From the IMG/VR virus record IMGVR_UViG_3300031787_010103, positions 1-64,000 of that record: a stretch of 64,000 nt of DNA, one strand, 5' to 3'. Source of the stretch: a virus. The notes under the pieces were generated by a model. It was not told the origin of the DNA. It did not search any database and saw nothing but the letters and a program-made list of their open reading frames with translations. Position numbers and translations under genes: made by a program. Shown here piece after piece: positions 34,234 to 42,742 of the stretch (within the stretch, counting starts at the first letter, position 1; each line of letters begins with the position of its first letter).

Positions 34234-35196
34234 ATGACTATGAAATCAAACTGTGTAATAGTAACGGGTGCTAGTGGTTATATAGGAGGACAAACTATTC
34301 TCCGACTTGGAGATGCTGGACATAATGTCATTGGTATTGATATACGGCCTGCTCCAGATCATTTGAAAAGTGCGTGCAATAGGTTCTATCAAGAAGACTT
34401 TGCCAACGAATTTGCATTGAGCCTTTTGGACCAATTTGAACCACGGGCCATCATCCACTGTGCTGGCACTAGCCTCGTAGGCCCCAGCGTGACCAATCCT
34501 GAGCGTTACTATGACAACAATTTTGTCAAGACCAAACGCATGTTGGACCGACTGATCAAACATGAAATCAAGTCCAGAGTGATATTCAGTTCCAGCGCGG
34601 CTGTGTATGGAGAACCTGTGATGACTCCGTGTTCTGAATTGGATCCGCCTCTGCCCGTGAGTCCCTATGGTGAGAGCAAACTCATGATAGAAATGGCGTT
34701 AAACAGTTATAGCCGTGCTTATGGACTAGACTATGTGAGTTTCCGTTACTTCAACGCCTGTGGGGCTGATCCCCGTGCCCGTCACGGTCAAGCCAATGCC
34801 GCTACTCACATCATTGCCAGAGTTCTGGAAAGCATGAGAGACGGAAAAGAGTTTGTGCTCAATGGTGAAAATTATCCGACCCAGGATGGAACTTGTGTGA
34901 GAGACTACATTCACGTAGATGATCTTGCCCGTGCGCACGAGATGGCCATAGAGCCGGAAATTCCTGCTGGCGTGTATAATCTTGGATCGTCATCAGGATA
35001 CAGCAATCGCGAGATCATGGATCTGGCACAAAAAGTCGCAGATAAATCTTTAAAATTTTCTGCAGGTCCTCAGAGAGAAGGTGATCCTGCTGTGCTCACG
35101 GCTGCCAGCGACAAATTCAATTTAGTGAGTGCATGGGTTCCTAGATACAATATCGAAGAAATAATCCAGCATGCGTGGGCCTGGTATACACGATGA
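34234..35196 (+). CDS. galE: UDP-glucose 4-epimerase-like (GalE)
   Basis: A 320-residue extended SDR: VTGASGYIGGQTILRL (NAD loop), IIHCAGTSLVGPS, FSSSAAVYG, SPYGESKLM (YxxxK) and FRYFNACGADP, DGTCVRDYIHVDDLA, all hallmark GalE segments. It interconverts UDP-glucose and UDP-galactose or the N-acetyl forms. About 46 intergenic bases before it are AT-rich and may hold a promoter. Stop overlaps next gene. Confidence 0.85.
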   Translation: MTMKSNCVIVTGASGYIGGQTILRLGDAGHNVIGIDIRPAPDHLKSACNRFYQEDFANEFALSLLDQFEPRAIIHCAGTSLVGPSVTNPERYYDNNFVKTKRMLDRLIKHEIKSRVIFSSSAAVYGEPVMTPCSELDPPLPVSPYGESKLMIEMALNSYSRAYGLDYVSFRYFNACGADPRARHGQANAATHIIARVLESMRDGKEFVLNGENYPTQDGTCVRDYIHVDDLARAHEMAIEPEIPAGVYNLGSSSGYSNREIMDLAQKVADKSLKFSAGPQREGDPAVLTAASDKFNLVSAWVPRYNIEEIIQHAWAWYTR

Positions 35197-35774
35197 GTTT
35201 TGACCCAATTTTTCAATTTGAAAAACAATTATCAGAATACACCGGTGCACCTTATGCTGTGATGACTGATTGTTGCACACATGCTATAGAGTTATGTTTA
35301 CGGCATGAACTACCTAACTGGACATCATTCACTGCTTTTACCTATCTTTCTGTGCCCATGCTGATGCATAAACTTGGGATCGAATATAAATTGGTGCAGG
35401 AAGATTGGATTGGCGAATATCGTTTTCACAATACCCGTATCTGGGATTCGGCACGCCGGCTAGAACGCGGTATGTATCGACCTGGCATGATGCAATGTTT
35501 GAGCTTTGGCCGAGGTAAACCGTTGGAGATAGGGCGAGGCGGTGCCATATTGCTTGACGATGCTCGGGCGTATCGTGTATTATTAGAACAGAGATATGAT
35601 GGTAGAGACTTGACCATCATCCCCTGGCAAGACCAAAAAACTTTTAGGGTGGGGTATCATTATAAACCAACCATAGAAGAGGCAGAAAAAGGTATCGAAT
35701 TGCTACCAAAAGTAGATGAGAAACCTAAATATGTCTCATACCCGGATCTAAGACAGATCCAGATCATTGACTAG
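35193..35774 (+). CDS. Compact DegT/DnrJ-type PLP enzyme, shortened
   Basis: A 193-residue protein, half the usual length (about 370). It keeps the N-terminal cofactor domain: TGAPYAVMTDCCTHAIEL (pyridoxal phosphate binding), and CLSFGRGKPLEIGRGGAIL, where Lys of the SFxxxK region is the likely Schiff-base lysine. The C-terminal small domain is missing. It could be an active minimal aminotransferase, a remnant, or a partner protein. Confidence 0.6.
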   Translation: MSFDPIFQFEKQLSEYTGAPYAVMTDCCTHAIELCLRHELPNWTSFTAFTYLSVPMLMHKLGIEYKLVQEDWIGEYRFHNTRIWDSARRLERGMYRPGMMQCLSFGRGKPLEIGRGGAILLDDARAYRVLLEQRYDGRDLTIIPWQDQKTFRVGYHYKPTIEEAEKGIELLPKVDEKPKYVSYPDLRQIQIID

Positions 35775-35803
35775 CCATCCTCGGCTCTAACTCGGAGAAA
35801 AAA

Positions 35804-36640
35804 ATGACAGAAAAAAAACAAGAATTATTTGATGCGATAAAAAACACAAAGTTGGTAAGCGAAGCACCTTTCCATCCTGGCTATGAAGATGCTGCCATGA
35901 ATCTTACCAACACAGGACTGGACGCCATGGTCAATGATCGAGGTTATCAAACGGCCTATCTCGGCGATGCTATCCGATTCCAAATGCGGCGTGAAGGCAA
36001 AAGATTCTGGGCTGGAGACAATGTATCGGAATATGTGAATCCTGCCACCAAAGAAATCCTGATCAATGAGGCCACCGAAGCGTTTGAGTTAGTGCTAGAT
36101 CGTTTGCTGATCGATAGAGAAACGGATCCCAACTCCAAGGGCACCGCACGTCGTTTGGCCAAGATGTATTTCAATGAGATCATGGCCGGAAGATATGAAT
36201 CTGCACCCGACTGCACTGCTTTCCCCAACGACTCGGCAGACCGATACGAAGGCATGCTGGTGGTGCGCAGTGAGATCCGGAGCATGTGTAGCCATCACCA
36301 TCAACCAGTGGTTGGAGTGGCCTATATTGGAATCTTGGCCGCACACAAACTCATCGGTCTCAGCAAATACACTCGCATCGCGCAATGGTGTAGCCGTCGC
36401 GGAACTCTACAAGAAGAATTGTGCAACGACATCGCCCGAGAGATCATGAAAGTGACCGAAAGTTCTGATGTAGGCGTATATGTGCAAGCCACGCATGGGT
36501 GTTGTGAAAATCGCGGCATCATGGCCCATTCTAGCCTTACCCAGACAACCGTTCTAAACGGTGCATTCCGGACGGACCCGGCTGTGAAAAAAGAGTTCAT
36601 CGATAATATCAAACTGCAACAGGACTTTGCGCCTAGGTAA
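35804..36640 (+). CDS. folE: GTP cyclohydrolase I (FolE)
   Basis: A 278-residue enzyme with an N-terminal extension of about 50 residues. Key motifs: VRSEIRSMCSHHHQPVVG (zinc Cys and catalytic His, near 160), HKLIGLSKYTRI, and ATHGCCENRG (second zinc Cys). It converts GTP to dihydroneopterin triphosphate, the first step to preQ0. With queD, queE and the DpdA-like gene it points to 7-deazaguanine synthesis rather than folate. SD GGAG before the ATG. Confidence 0.93.
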   Translation: MTEKKQELFDAIKNTKLVSEAPFHPGYEDAAMNLTNTGLDAMVNDRGYQTAYLGDAIRFQMRREGKRFWAGDNVSEYVNPATKEILINEATEAFELVLDRLLIDRETDPNSKGTARRLAKMYFNEIMAGRYESAPDCTAFPNDSADRYEGMLVVRSEIRSMCSHHHQPVVGVAYIGILAAHKLIGLSKYTRIAQWCSRRGTLQEELCNDIAREIMKVTESSDVGVYVQATHGCCENRGIMAHSSLTQTTVLNGAFRTDPAVKKEFIDNIKLQQDFAPR

Positions 36641-36654
36641 GTGAGCACTTACCT
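36635..36654 (+). other. Perfect palindrome at folE end
   Basis: AGGTAAGTG and CACTTACCT, separated by AG, overlapping the folE stop and ending 2 bases before the -35 of the next promoter. No T tract, so it may be an operator rather than a terminator. Confidence 0.55.
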
Positions 36655-36656
36655 AT

Positions 36657-36685
36657 TTGACCAATAATCCTAGATCAACTATAAT
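36657..36685 (+). promoter_or_regulatory. Consensus sigma70-like promoter
   Basis: TTGACC (36657-36662), 17 bases, TATAAT (36680-36685). It drives the FG-GAP lipoprotein gene at 36717 and would work with host polymerase alone. Confidence 0.75.
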
Positions 36686-36716
36686 ATTGATATTATAGAC
36701 AAATCTGGAACGACCA

Positions 36717-39101
36717 ATGGATTTCAAACGCAGTATCATTGCTGTATCAATCTCTGGCATAATGTCTACCTTGGCCGGCTGTGGGGGTGGTGGTGGTGGT
36801 GGCACTAGTTCAACGCTCGGTGGTTTTGTCCGATCAGAAGTTCCTTTCCATACTCCTGTGCGCATATCGTCGGCTATAGATCCTTTGGTCAAAGTCGATG
36901 GAGCGGCACCTGTATTTGATATCTTTGAAGCAAATGTCACTGGTAGTGGCAACGATATCATATTGGCAGGTAGACAAACACAATATGCCACACCCGAAAC
37001 CTGGAGTAACAGCCGGATCAGTTTGTTCGCATGGCAAAACGGAACTTTAGTCGACCGCACTGCACAGTGGTTTCCGGGTGGTATCAACGAAATACTAGGC
37101 ACAGAACCCAGCGTGAAGTTTGCTGATCTATTCAACACAGGTCGCCAAGACATGTTGGTTGCACCCAGCACGGACATGCAACACTATGGCCCTGGTTATG
37201 TGTTCGCCAACCAAGGCACACATTTCAATCGCATATCAATTCCTCTCAACAATGTATGGGCCCACGACAGCGCCATCGCAGACATGGACGGAGACGGTTT
37301 TAAAGATTTGCTGTTTGTCGATTATGGACCAAACACCACCTTGGCAATCAACAATCGAGTCAATAACTTTACCGCATATACCGATAGCAGAGGCACGGCC
37401 GGTGATCTGCGGTGGGGTGGATCCAGCATTGTTGCTGACAGTTTTCTAGGCAATGGACAGAAACAGATCATAGTAACTGACAATGCTTGTAATACTGCCA
37501 ACGCCGCATGCAGTAATGCTCGCACCACCAAGATGTATAGCTACACCATCGTTGGAGGGCAACTGAATTATCAATACATAGCCGATCTTCCTGCACCATT
37601 GTTGGATCACAATGTGAGAGTGGTATCGCATGATTTCAACGAAGATGGACGACCCGATGCCATTGTTTTTAGCCGTCTTGGTTTCCATACCAAACAAAGT
37701 GCCATCCAATTCCTGAAAAACAACGGCGCCGCTGTGTTCCAAGATGTGACCACAGATACACTGGTCGGTTATGATACCAATACCTATTCTACCTACAACC
37801 CCAAATTCCTAGACATCAACGGCGACGGTCGCACTGATATTTTGGTCAGTGCCACAGATTTTTCGGGTAATCAATCCAGCACTCAAATACTGTTGAAAAG
37901 TTCAGACGGCAAGTATGTGGCGGCTCATCAAAGGATTTTTACGGATTTTCTCAAGCAAGCCGCGCAGATGACCCAGGAGTTAGGAACCGGTGCTAACGAA
38001 GCCAACAGCACGGTGAACTTGTTCAAAGCGCCAGATGGAAAATATTATCTAGTGACCTTCATCGCATATGAAGCAAACAATGATCGCAAACTGGCAGTTT
38101 ACATGAGCCAGATGGGAGGACAAGTCACACTCACAGCGCAGACAGCAGTGGATCTCATCAGACAGAAATGGCCTTACATGAGTGCGGCCGCGGCCAATTC
38201 AGTGTTGGCACAGACAGCGGCCACTTATTGGAATGGCAAAGTTATTGACATTGAGGCCGCAATGAATCCAATTGGTGGTCTTTGGATCAATTCCAAACCT
38301 ATCACTGGCCATATCGCTGGTGTAGACATCGGGTCAGGTAGGATGCTGGCCACTGATGCTCTGCATAGACCGTTTGCCATCAATGCCAAGCCCATGAACA
38401 CTCAAGGACTCAATGCATGGCAACGCACTGCCAACCCTGTGCAGGATCATGAAATGACCAGTCATGCAGAGTATTTGGTAGGTGGACGCAGTATGATGAT
38501 GGATGGCCTGCGTGTGACCAGTGATCAAAACATCAACGGCCAACCCGGTGATGCTTACAGTATTGGAATTCCACGCATCTGGTTCAAGAAAAACTGGACC
38601 TATGGGGCGCAGTATACCAAGTTGGCATTCAACCCCTGGATTAGTTTCAGTGGTGTGTGGGGAACTGTGCGTAGTAGCAGTGTGCTAGACAATGTTGTGG
38701 CTTATCAAAACGGTGGATTTTCCGCTCGTGGTAGCCTCATGTATGTCAACACCGAAATCAATCCAGGATTGATCACCAGAGTCACACCGACTGTGGGCAC
38801 TTGGGCCGAAACAGGTTATCGATGGGACAGCAATAAAAACACACTGGGACTATATCTAGGACTTGCGCCCACTGTGTTGACAGGCAAGATAGAAGCAAAT
38901 TTACCAAGTTCATTTGACAACAACGGACAATTAGTTTACAATAAGCACTCGTTGGACATTATGAGAACTGCAACATACTATGCCAGAGGTATTTGGACCA
39001 AAGACATTGATCGCAAGACCCGCTGGAGGACCAACGTCGCTTCTAACACAGCCGGACAATATCGGATCATGAATGAAATCGTTTGGAGTCTAGATAAATG
39101 A
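36717..39101 (+). CDS. Secreted lipoprotein with FG-GAP/VCBS repeats and barrel-like C terminus
   Basis: A 794-residue protein. Residues 1-22 are a lipoprotein signal ending LAGC, followed by a poly-Gly run. At least three Ca-binding FG-GAP blades are visible: DMDGDGFKDLLFVD, DFNEDGRPDAIVFS, DINGDGRTDILVS, indicating a beta propeller. The last 200 residues alternate aromatic/hydrophobic strands with turns (NPWISFSGVWG, GYRWDSNKNTLGLYLGL) and end EIVWSLDK, like the barrel end of subtilase-type autotransporters. Likely a host-surface protein made during infection; exclusion of other phages or adhesion are guesses. Own promoter. Confidence 0.75.
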   Translation: MDFKRSIIAVSISGIMSTLAGCGGGGGGGTSSTLGGFVRSEVPFHTPVRISSAIDPLVKVDGAAPVFDIFEANVTGSGNDIILAGRQTQYATPETWSNSRISLFAWQNGTLVDRTAQWFPGGINEILGTEPSVKFADLFNTGRQDMLVAPSTDMQHYGPGYVFANQGTHFNRISIPLNNVWAHDSAIADMDGDGFKDLLFVDYGPNTTLAINNRVNNFTAYTDSRGTAGDLRWGGSSIVADSFLGNGQKQIIVTDNACNTANAACSNARTTKMYSYTIVGGQLNYQYIADLPAPLLDHNVRVVSHDFNEDGRPDAIVFSRLGFHTKQSAIQFLKNNGAAVFQDVTTDTLVGYDTNTYSTYNPKFLDINGDGRTDILVSATDFSGNQSSTQILLKSSDGKYVAAHQRIFTDFLKQAAQMTQELGTGANEANSTVNLFKAPDGKYYLVTFIAYEANNDRKLAVYMSQMGGQVTLTAQTAVDLIRQKWPYMSAAAANSVLAQTAATYWNGKVIDIEAAMNPIGGLWINSKPITGHIAGVDIGSGRMLATDALHRPFAINAKPMNTQGLNAWQRTANPVQDHEMTSHAEYLVGGRSMMMDGLRVTSDQNINGQPGDAYSIGIPRIWFKKNWTYGAQYTKLAFNPWISFSGVWGTVRSSSVLDNVVAYQNGGFSARGSLMYVNTEINPGLITRVTPTVGTWAETGYRWDSNKNTLGLYLGLAPTVLTGKIEANLPSSFDNNGQLVYNKHSLDIMRTATYYARGIWTKDIDRKTRWRTNVASNTAGQYRIMNEIVWSLDK

Positions 39102-39493
39102 CTGCTACTTTAAAACAGGCACAACAACAGGGTATCGCCCCATGGGATGATACCTATGGAGAAACTCCAGAATACTATATCTTCCGCGATCGATATCCGG
39201 TGGCCGAAGGACACTTGCTATTCGTTCCCAAAATCAACAACGATGATGCCATCATGTCCTGCTTCCGTGCGGCTCGCCGCCATGGAGAATGGTATGTGAT
39301 CAGTGGACGATCGGATGCCTACAACATCGGTATGAACTGCGGATCTCAGGCAGGCCAGACTGTGATGTATCCACACATACACATGATACCGAGGAGAACC
39401 GGTGACTGTGAAGATCCAGTGGGCGGAGTGCGCGGGGTAATCCCAGGGCAGGCCAACTACAAAAAAGATGGTTATCAACAGCCCGATAAATAG
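39098..39493 (+). CDS. HIT-family hydrolase/transferase
   Basis: A 131-residue protein with GHLLFVPK and YNIGMNCGSQAGQTVMYPHIHMIPR, the histidine-triad region. The first triad His is Tyr here (YPHIH instead of HxHxH), while the central nucleophilic His is kept. HIT proteins act on nucleotide phosphates such as AppppA or nucleotide sugars, which suits the neighbourhood. ATGA overlap with the lipoprotein gene. Confidence 0.75.
   Translation: MTATLKQAQQQGIAPWDDTYGETPEYYIFRDRYPVAEGHLLFVPKINNDDAIMSCFRAARRHGEWYVISGRSDAYNIGMNCGSQAGQTVMYPHIHMIPRRTGDCEDPVGGVRGVIPGQANYKKDGYQQPDK
39485..39492 (+). promoter_or_regulatory. Late-promoter-like box GATAAATA
   Basis: A 7/8 late-octamer match overlapping the HIT stop, 83 bases before queD. 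Confidence 0.35.
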
Positions 39494-39528
39494 AAATCTC
39501 AACAGCGGCCTTTTCGGCGTCATCCCGC

Positions 39529-39557
39529 TTTACAAACTCTGCCGCCTATGCTAAAAT
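39529..39557 (+). promoter_or_regulatory. Sigma70-like promoter for queD
   Basis: TTTACA (39529-39534), 17 bases, TAAAAT (39552-39557), followed by SD AGGAG and the queD ATG at 39576. Confidence 0.5.
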
Positions 39558-39575
39558 TGACATAGGAGATAGACA

Positions 39576-40091
39576 ATGGCAAAATTTTACTCAACAAAAA
39601 CATACGGTAACGACAGAGGTCTGTCATGCTGTTTTAGACAATGGCGTGCCACACATAGCCACTGCTCAACGCTACATGGATATTCAATTGGTATCAAATT
39701 AATATTTGAATGTGATACATTGGATGACAAAAACTGGTGCATGGACTTTGGCGGTCTTAAAGAATTCAAAGCATGGGCAGACCACATGTTTGATCACACT
39801 TTGGTAGTAGCTCAAGACGATCCAATGCTGGATTTTTTCAAACACATGAACGAAATTGTGGATATTGAAAGTAAAAATCATCTAAGCAAACTACCATACG
39901 AACGCGGTGCCTTATGCGATTTACGCATTGTGCCCGGTGTAGGATGCGAAATGTTTGCCAAAATGGCTTACGACAAGATGGCAGAATTACTTGCAAACGG
40001 TGACATGCGTTACCCTATTAATCCAACAGTAAGAGTTAAATCAGTTGAAGTATTTGAACACGGAGCAAACTCTGCCACATACGAAGGTTAG
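39576..40091 (+). CDS. queD: QueD-like 6-carboxytetrahydropterin synthase
   Basis: A 171-residue T-fold enzyme with WRATHSHCSTLHGYSIG (zinc and catalytic Cys region), NWCMDFGGLKEFKAW (the MVxDFxxLK motif), MFDHTLVV (DH pair) and the C-terminal Glu in VKSVEVFEHG. Canonical QueD has CxxxHGH; here the last His is Tyr (LHGY). I recall this HGY variant in alphaproteobacterial and phage homologues. It makes 6-carboxytetrahydropterin from dihydroneopterin triphosphate, step two to preQ0. SD AGGAG. Confidence 0.85.
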   Translation: MAKFYSTKTYGNDRGLSCCFRQWRATHSHCSTLHGYSIGIKLIFECDTLDDKNWCMDFGGLKEFKAWADHMFDHTLVVAQDDPMLDFFKHMNEIVDIESKNHLSKLPYERGALCDLRIVPGVGCEMFAKMAYDKMAELLANGDMRYPINPTVRVKSVEVFEHGANSATYEG

Positions 40092-40116
40092 TTTTTTGTG
40101 AATAATTAACGGCGTA

Positions 40117-40124
40117 TATAAATA
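40117..40124 (+). promoter_or_regulatory. T4-type late promoter box TATAAATA
   Basis: Perfect late octamer, 34 bases before the TTG start at 40159, with a hairpin in between. Confidence 0.7.
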
Positions 40125-40125
40125 T

Positions 40126-40148
40126 TGTCTCAATACCGTGTTGAGACA
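40126..40148 (+). other. Hairpin in 5' leader
   Basis: TGTCTCAA (40126-40133) and TTGAGACA (40141-40148) pair perfectly over 8 bp with a 7-base loop. It begins 2 bases after the late promoter octamer and abuts the SD AGGAG, so it would be the 5' end of the mRNA or hide the ribosome site. Confidence 0.6.
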
Positions 40149-40158
40149 GGAGAATAGA

Positions 40159-41019
40159 TTGAATCAAAACGAACAGCCAGTGGGTCTCAGAAAATTATGG
40201 ACGGATCCGGCTACACACGCTATATCTGTGTTGTTGCCCACTAGGAAACGCCGAGAATCATTGAAGGCCAGTGTGCAGAGCCTGTATGATCTGGCAGCTC
40301 ACCCTGAAAACATCGAGTTGATGTTGGCCATGGATACCGATGACCAGGAAACCATAGATTGGGTCAAAGACAATGTGCTACCTGATCTCGAACAACGAGG
40401 AGTGGATGCTACCTTGGTCACTTTCACTCCCATGGGCTATATCAATCTCCATCAGTATGTCAATGCCTTGGGCCAACTGGCCAATGGTCGATGGTTGATG
40501 TTCTGGAACGATGACGCTGTAATGAAAACACCGTCCTGGGATCTTGAACTGATCAAGCACGATGGCACATTTGCTGTGTTGCGCATGCCCACACACAACT
40601 GTCATCCCTATGCCATATTTCCCATCATACCTCGAGACTGGTATTATCTATTGGGGCATCTCAGCAATCATCAACTTACAGATGCTACCATCAGCCAGAT
40701 CGCATATACCTTGGATATCATGATCAACATTCCAGTAGATGTGCTACATGATCGTCATGATCTCACTGGCAACAACAATGATGAAATCTATAAAAATCGT
40801 CCCATGCTAGAAGGTAACCACAATCATCCAGCAGATTTTAATCACCTCAATTTCAGGCAGAAACGCCTCAACGATGCCAATAGGATAGCATGGTATCTAG
40901 ATAGGATAGGTCAGCACAGTGATTGGTTTGATCGAGTCATGACCGGGGAAATAGATCCCTGGACCAAGATGACCAGCAAAGAACAAGATCCCAATGGTCA
41001 AGTGAGTATCATCCAGTGA
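40159..41019 (+). CDS. GT-A (family 2-like) glycosyltransferase
   Basis: A 286-residue protein. TTG 40159 is chosen because AGGAG lies 6-7 bases upstream; the GTG at 40138 falls in the hairpin loop. Motifs: ISVLLPTRKRRESLKASV (nucleotide-binding strand), AMDTDD, and MFWNDDAVM (DxD-equivalent). The C-terminal part is His/Asn-rich (EGNHNHPADFNHLN). Probably adds a sugar made by the neighbouring genes. Confidence 0.75.
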   Translation: MNQNEQPVGLRKLWTDPATHAISVLLPTRKRRESLKASVQSLYDLAAHPENIELMLAMDTDDQETIDWVKDNVLPDLEQRGVDATLVTFTPMGYINLHQYVNALGQLANGRWLMFWNDDAVMKTPSWDLELIKHDGTFAVLRMPTHNCHPYAIFPIIPRDWYYLLGHLSNHQLTDATISQIAYTLDIMINIPVDVLHDRHDLTGNNNDEIYKNRPMLEGNHNHPADFNHLNFRQKRLNDANRIAWYLDRIGQHSDWFDRVMTGEIDPWTKMTSKEQDPNGQVSIIQ

Positions 41020-41792
41020 AAGACATTGAACGACGTATAGTTGATTACTGGAATCATCAACCCTGCAACATCCGCCACAGCCAAGCACCTGTAGGCAGCC
41101 AGGAATTCTTTGATGCTGTCACTGCCAAACGCTATCGTGCTGAACCGCACATATTAGATTTTGCCGGATTTCATCTCTGGCGTGGTCGCCGTGTGCTAGA
41201 GATTGGATGCGGCATAGGATCTGACGCTGAACAGTTTGCCCGACATGGTGCCGAATATGTTGGGGTAGACATTTCCGAAGAAAGCCTGAGATTGTGCCGG
41301 CAACGGTTTGATGTGTATGATCTCCAGGGAGATTTCCAGCAAGGATCTGTGACAGATCTTGATTTCTTGCAGAGTCTGGGCAAATTCGATCTAGTATATA
41401 GTTATGGTGTGCTACACCATTTTCCTGGCATGGGATCACATCTATCTAACATCGCCAATATCCTGCCCTCGGGTGGTGAACTCAGATTCATGGTCTATGC
41501 CCGCAATTCTTGGAAGTATGCTATGATCCAGAAAGGCCTGGATCAGTTTGAAGCACAGGCCGATTGTCCCTACGCTGAAGCATTCACCCGAGAAGACATA
41601 ACCAAATTGCTGGACCCACACTATCATGTGGAACGCATCCGGCAAGATCATTGTTTCATGTATGATGTTGCGGCTTACAAACAAGGCGAGTTCCAACTAG
41701 AGCCATGGTTTGAAGCCATGCCCGAAGTCATGAGGCTGGCAGTGAAAGAATATCTAGGCTGGCATCTCTTGGTCAAGGCCAAAAAGTTGTGA
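41016..41792 (+). CDS. SAM-dependent methyltransferase
   Basis: A 258-residue class I methyltransferase with GTG start (GTGA overlap). RRVLEIGCGIGSDAEQF is motif I, YVGVDISEES motif post-I, and FDLVYSYGVLHHF plus ILPSGGELRF the later motifs, all intact. In sugar clusters such enzymes methylate sugar hydroxyls or carbons; here the substrate is unknown. Confidence 0.8.
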   Translation: MKDIERRIVDYWNHQPCNIRHSQAPVGSQEFFDAVTAKRYRAEPHILDFAGFHLWRGRRVLEIGCGIGSDAEQFARHGAEYVGVDISEESLRLCRQRFDVYDLQGDFQQGSVTDLDFLQSLGKFDLVYSYGVLHHFPGMGSHLSNIANILPSGGELRFMVYARNSWKYAMIQKGLDQFEAQADCPYAEAFTREDITKLLDPHYHVERIRQDHCFMYDVAAYKQGEFQLEPWFEAMPEVMRLAVKEYLGWHLLVKAKKL

Positions 41793-42739
41793 AAAAAATA
41801 GTTTACGTCACTGGTTGTTTGGGATTCATGGGCGTGCATGTGACTCGGGCCTGTTTAGACGCTGGATTTAAAGTCATAGGTGTGGATAAAAAGACCTATG
41901 CCAGCAACGACTGGGCCTTGATCGAATTCCTTCAGCACAACAATTTCACATGGTTGCACCGAGACATCAATGATCTCGATAGACTTGTGGACTGTGACTA
42001 CATCATCAACATGGCCGCAGAAACACATGTAGACAATTCCATAATGAGCAGTGGTGTTTTTTTACATTCCAATGTCAACGGAGTGCATCATCTCCTGGAA
42101 TTGATAAGACAAATCCCTCGCTACAAGCAACCCATCCTGTTGCATTTTTCCACAGATGAAGTCTATGGCGACATCGATCAAGGTAGTCACACTGAACAGG
42201 ATCTGTTAAAACCCAGCAACCCTTATTCGGCTTCCAAGGCCGCAGGCGACATGCTGATAATGGCCTGGGCCAGGACCTATGGTATCAAGCATGTGATAGT
42301 GCGTCCCACCAACAACTATGGCATAGGACAGTATGTAGAGAAACTCATCCCCAAATCAGTGAAATATCTTGAACTGGGGCGCAAGATCGATCTACACGAT
42401 CGTGGAGAGCCTCGACGAACATGGTTGCATGCTTCGGATACCGCTCGAGCCGTGATGGCAATCATTGAGTCTGGTCAGGTCAACGAAATATTCAACATAT
42501 CGGGCAACATAGAACTGCCCAACCGAGAAGTGATCAAGAAACTGCTGGCCATCTACTGGAATGAAAACAAAGATCACTGCTGGCAAGATTACATCATGGA
42601 CAGCCAGCGAGAAGGTCAAGATGTTAGATACAGCATCGATGATAGCAAACTAAAAGCACTGGGTTGGCTGCCGCAGGCGGACTTTGATCGCGAGTTGGTA
42701 GCCATCGTTGACTACTACAAAAAAAACTTTATTTGGTGA
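41789..42739 (+). CDS. Nucleotide-sugar 4,6-dehydratase-like (RfbB type)
   Basis: A 316-residue extended SDR with GTG start. VTGCLGFMGVHVTRA (NAD loop), NMAAETHVDNS, HFSTDEVYGDI (Thr-Asp-Glu catalytic triad of 4,6-dehydratases), NPYSASKAAGD (YxxxK), RPTNNYGIGQYVEKLIP. It would give a 4-keto-6-deoxy sugar nucleotide, the substrate class of the RfbH-like enzyme at 44129. Whether dTDP-, CDP- or GDP-linked cannot be read. Confidence 0.85.
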   Translation: MKKIVYVTGCLGFMGVHVTRACLDAGFKVIGVDKKTYASNDWALIEFLQHNNFTWLHRDINDLDRLVDCDYIINMAAETHVDNSIMSSGVFLHSNVNGVHHLLELIRQIPRYKQPILLHFSTDEVYGDIDQGSHTEQDLLKPSNPYSASKAAGDMLIMAWARTYGIKHVIVRPTNNYGIGQYVEKLIPKSVKYLELGRKIDLHDRGEPRRTWLHASDTARAVMAIIESGQVNEIFNISGNIELPNREVIKKLLAIYWNENKDHCWQDYIMDSQREGQDVRYSIDDSKLKALGWLPQADFDRELVAIVDYYKKNFIW

Positions 42740-42742
42740 TCT

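Noticed and set aside
36717-39101. Tail fibre for the FG-GAP protein
   Set aside because: It has a lipoprotein signal and an own host-type promoter, and no tail genes are near.
40138-40158. GTG at 40138 as start of the glycosyltransferase
   Set aside because: It lies in the hairpin loop without a ribosome site; TTG 40159 has AGGAG at proper distance.
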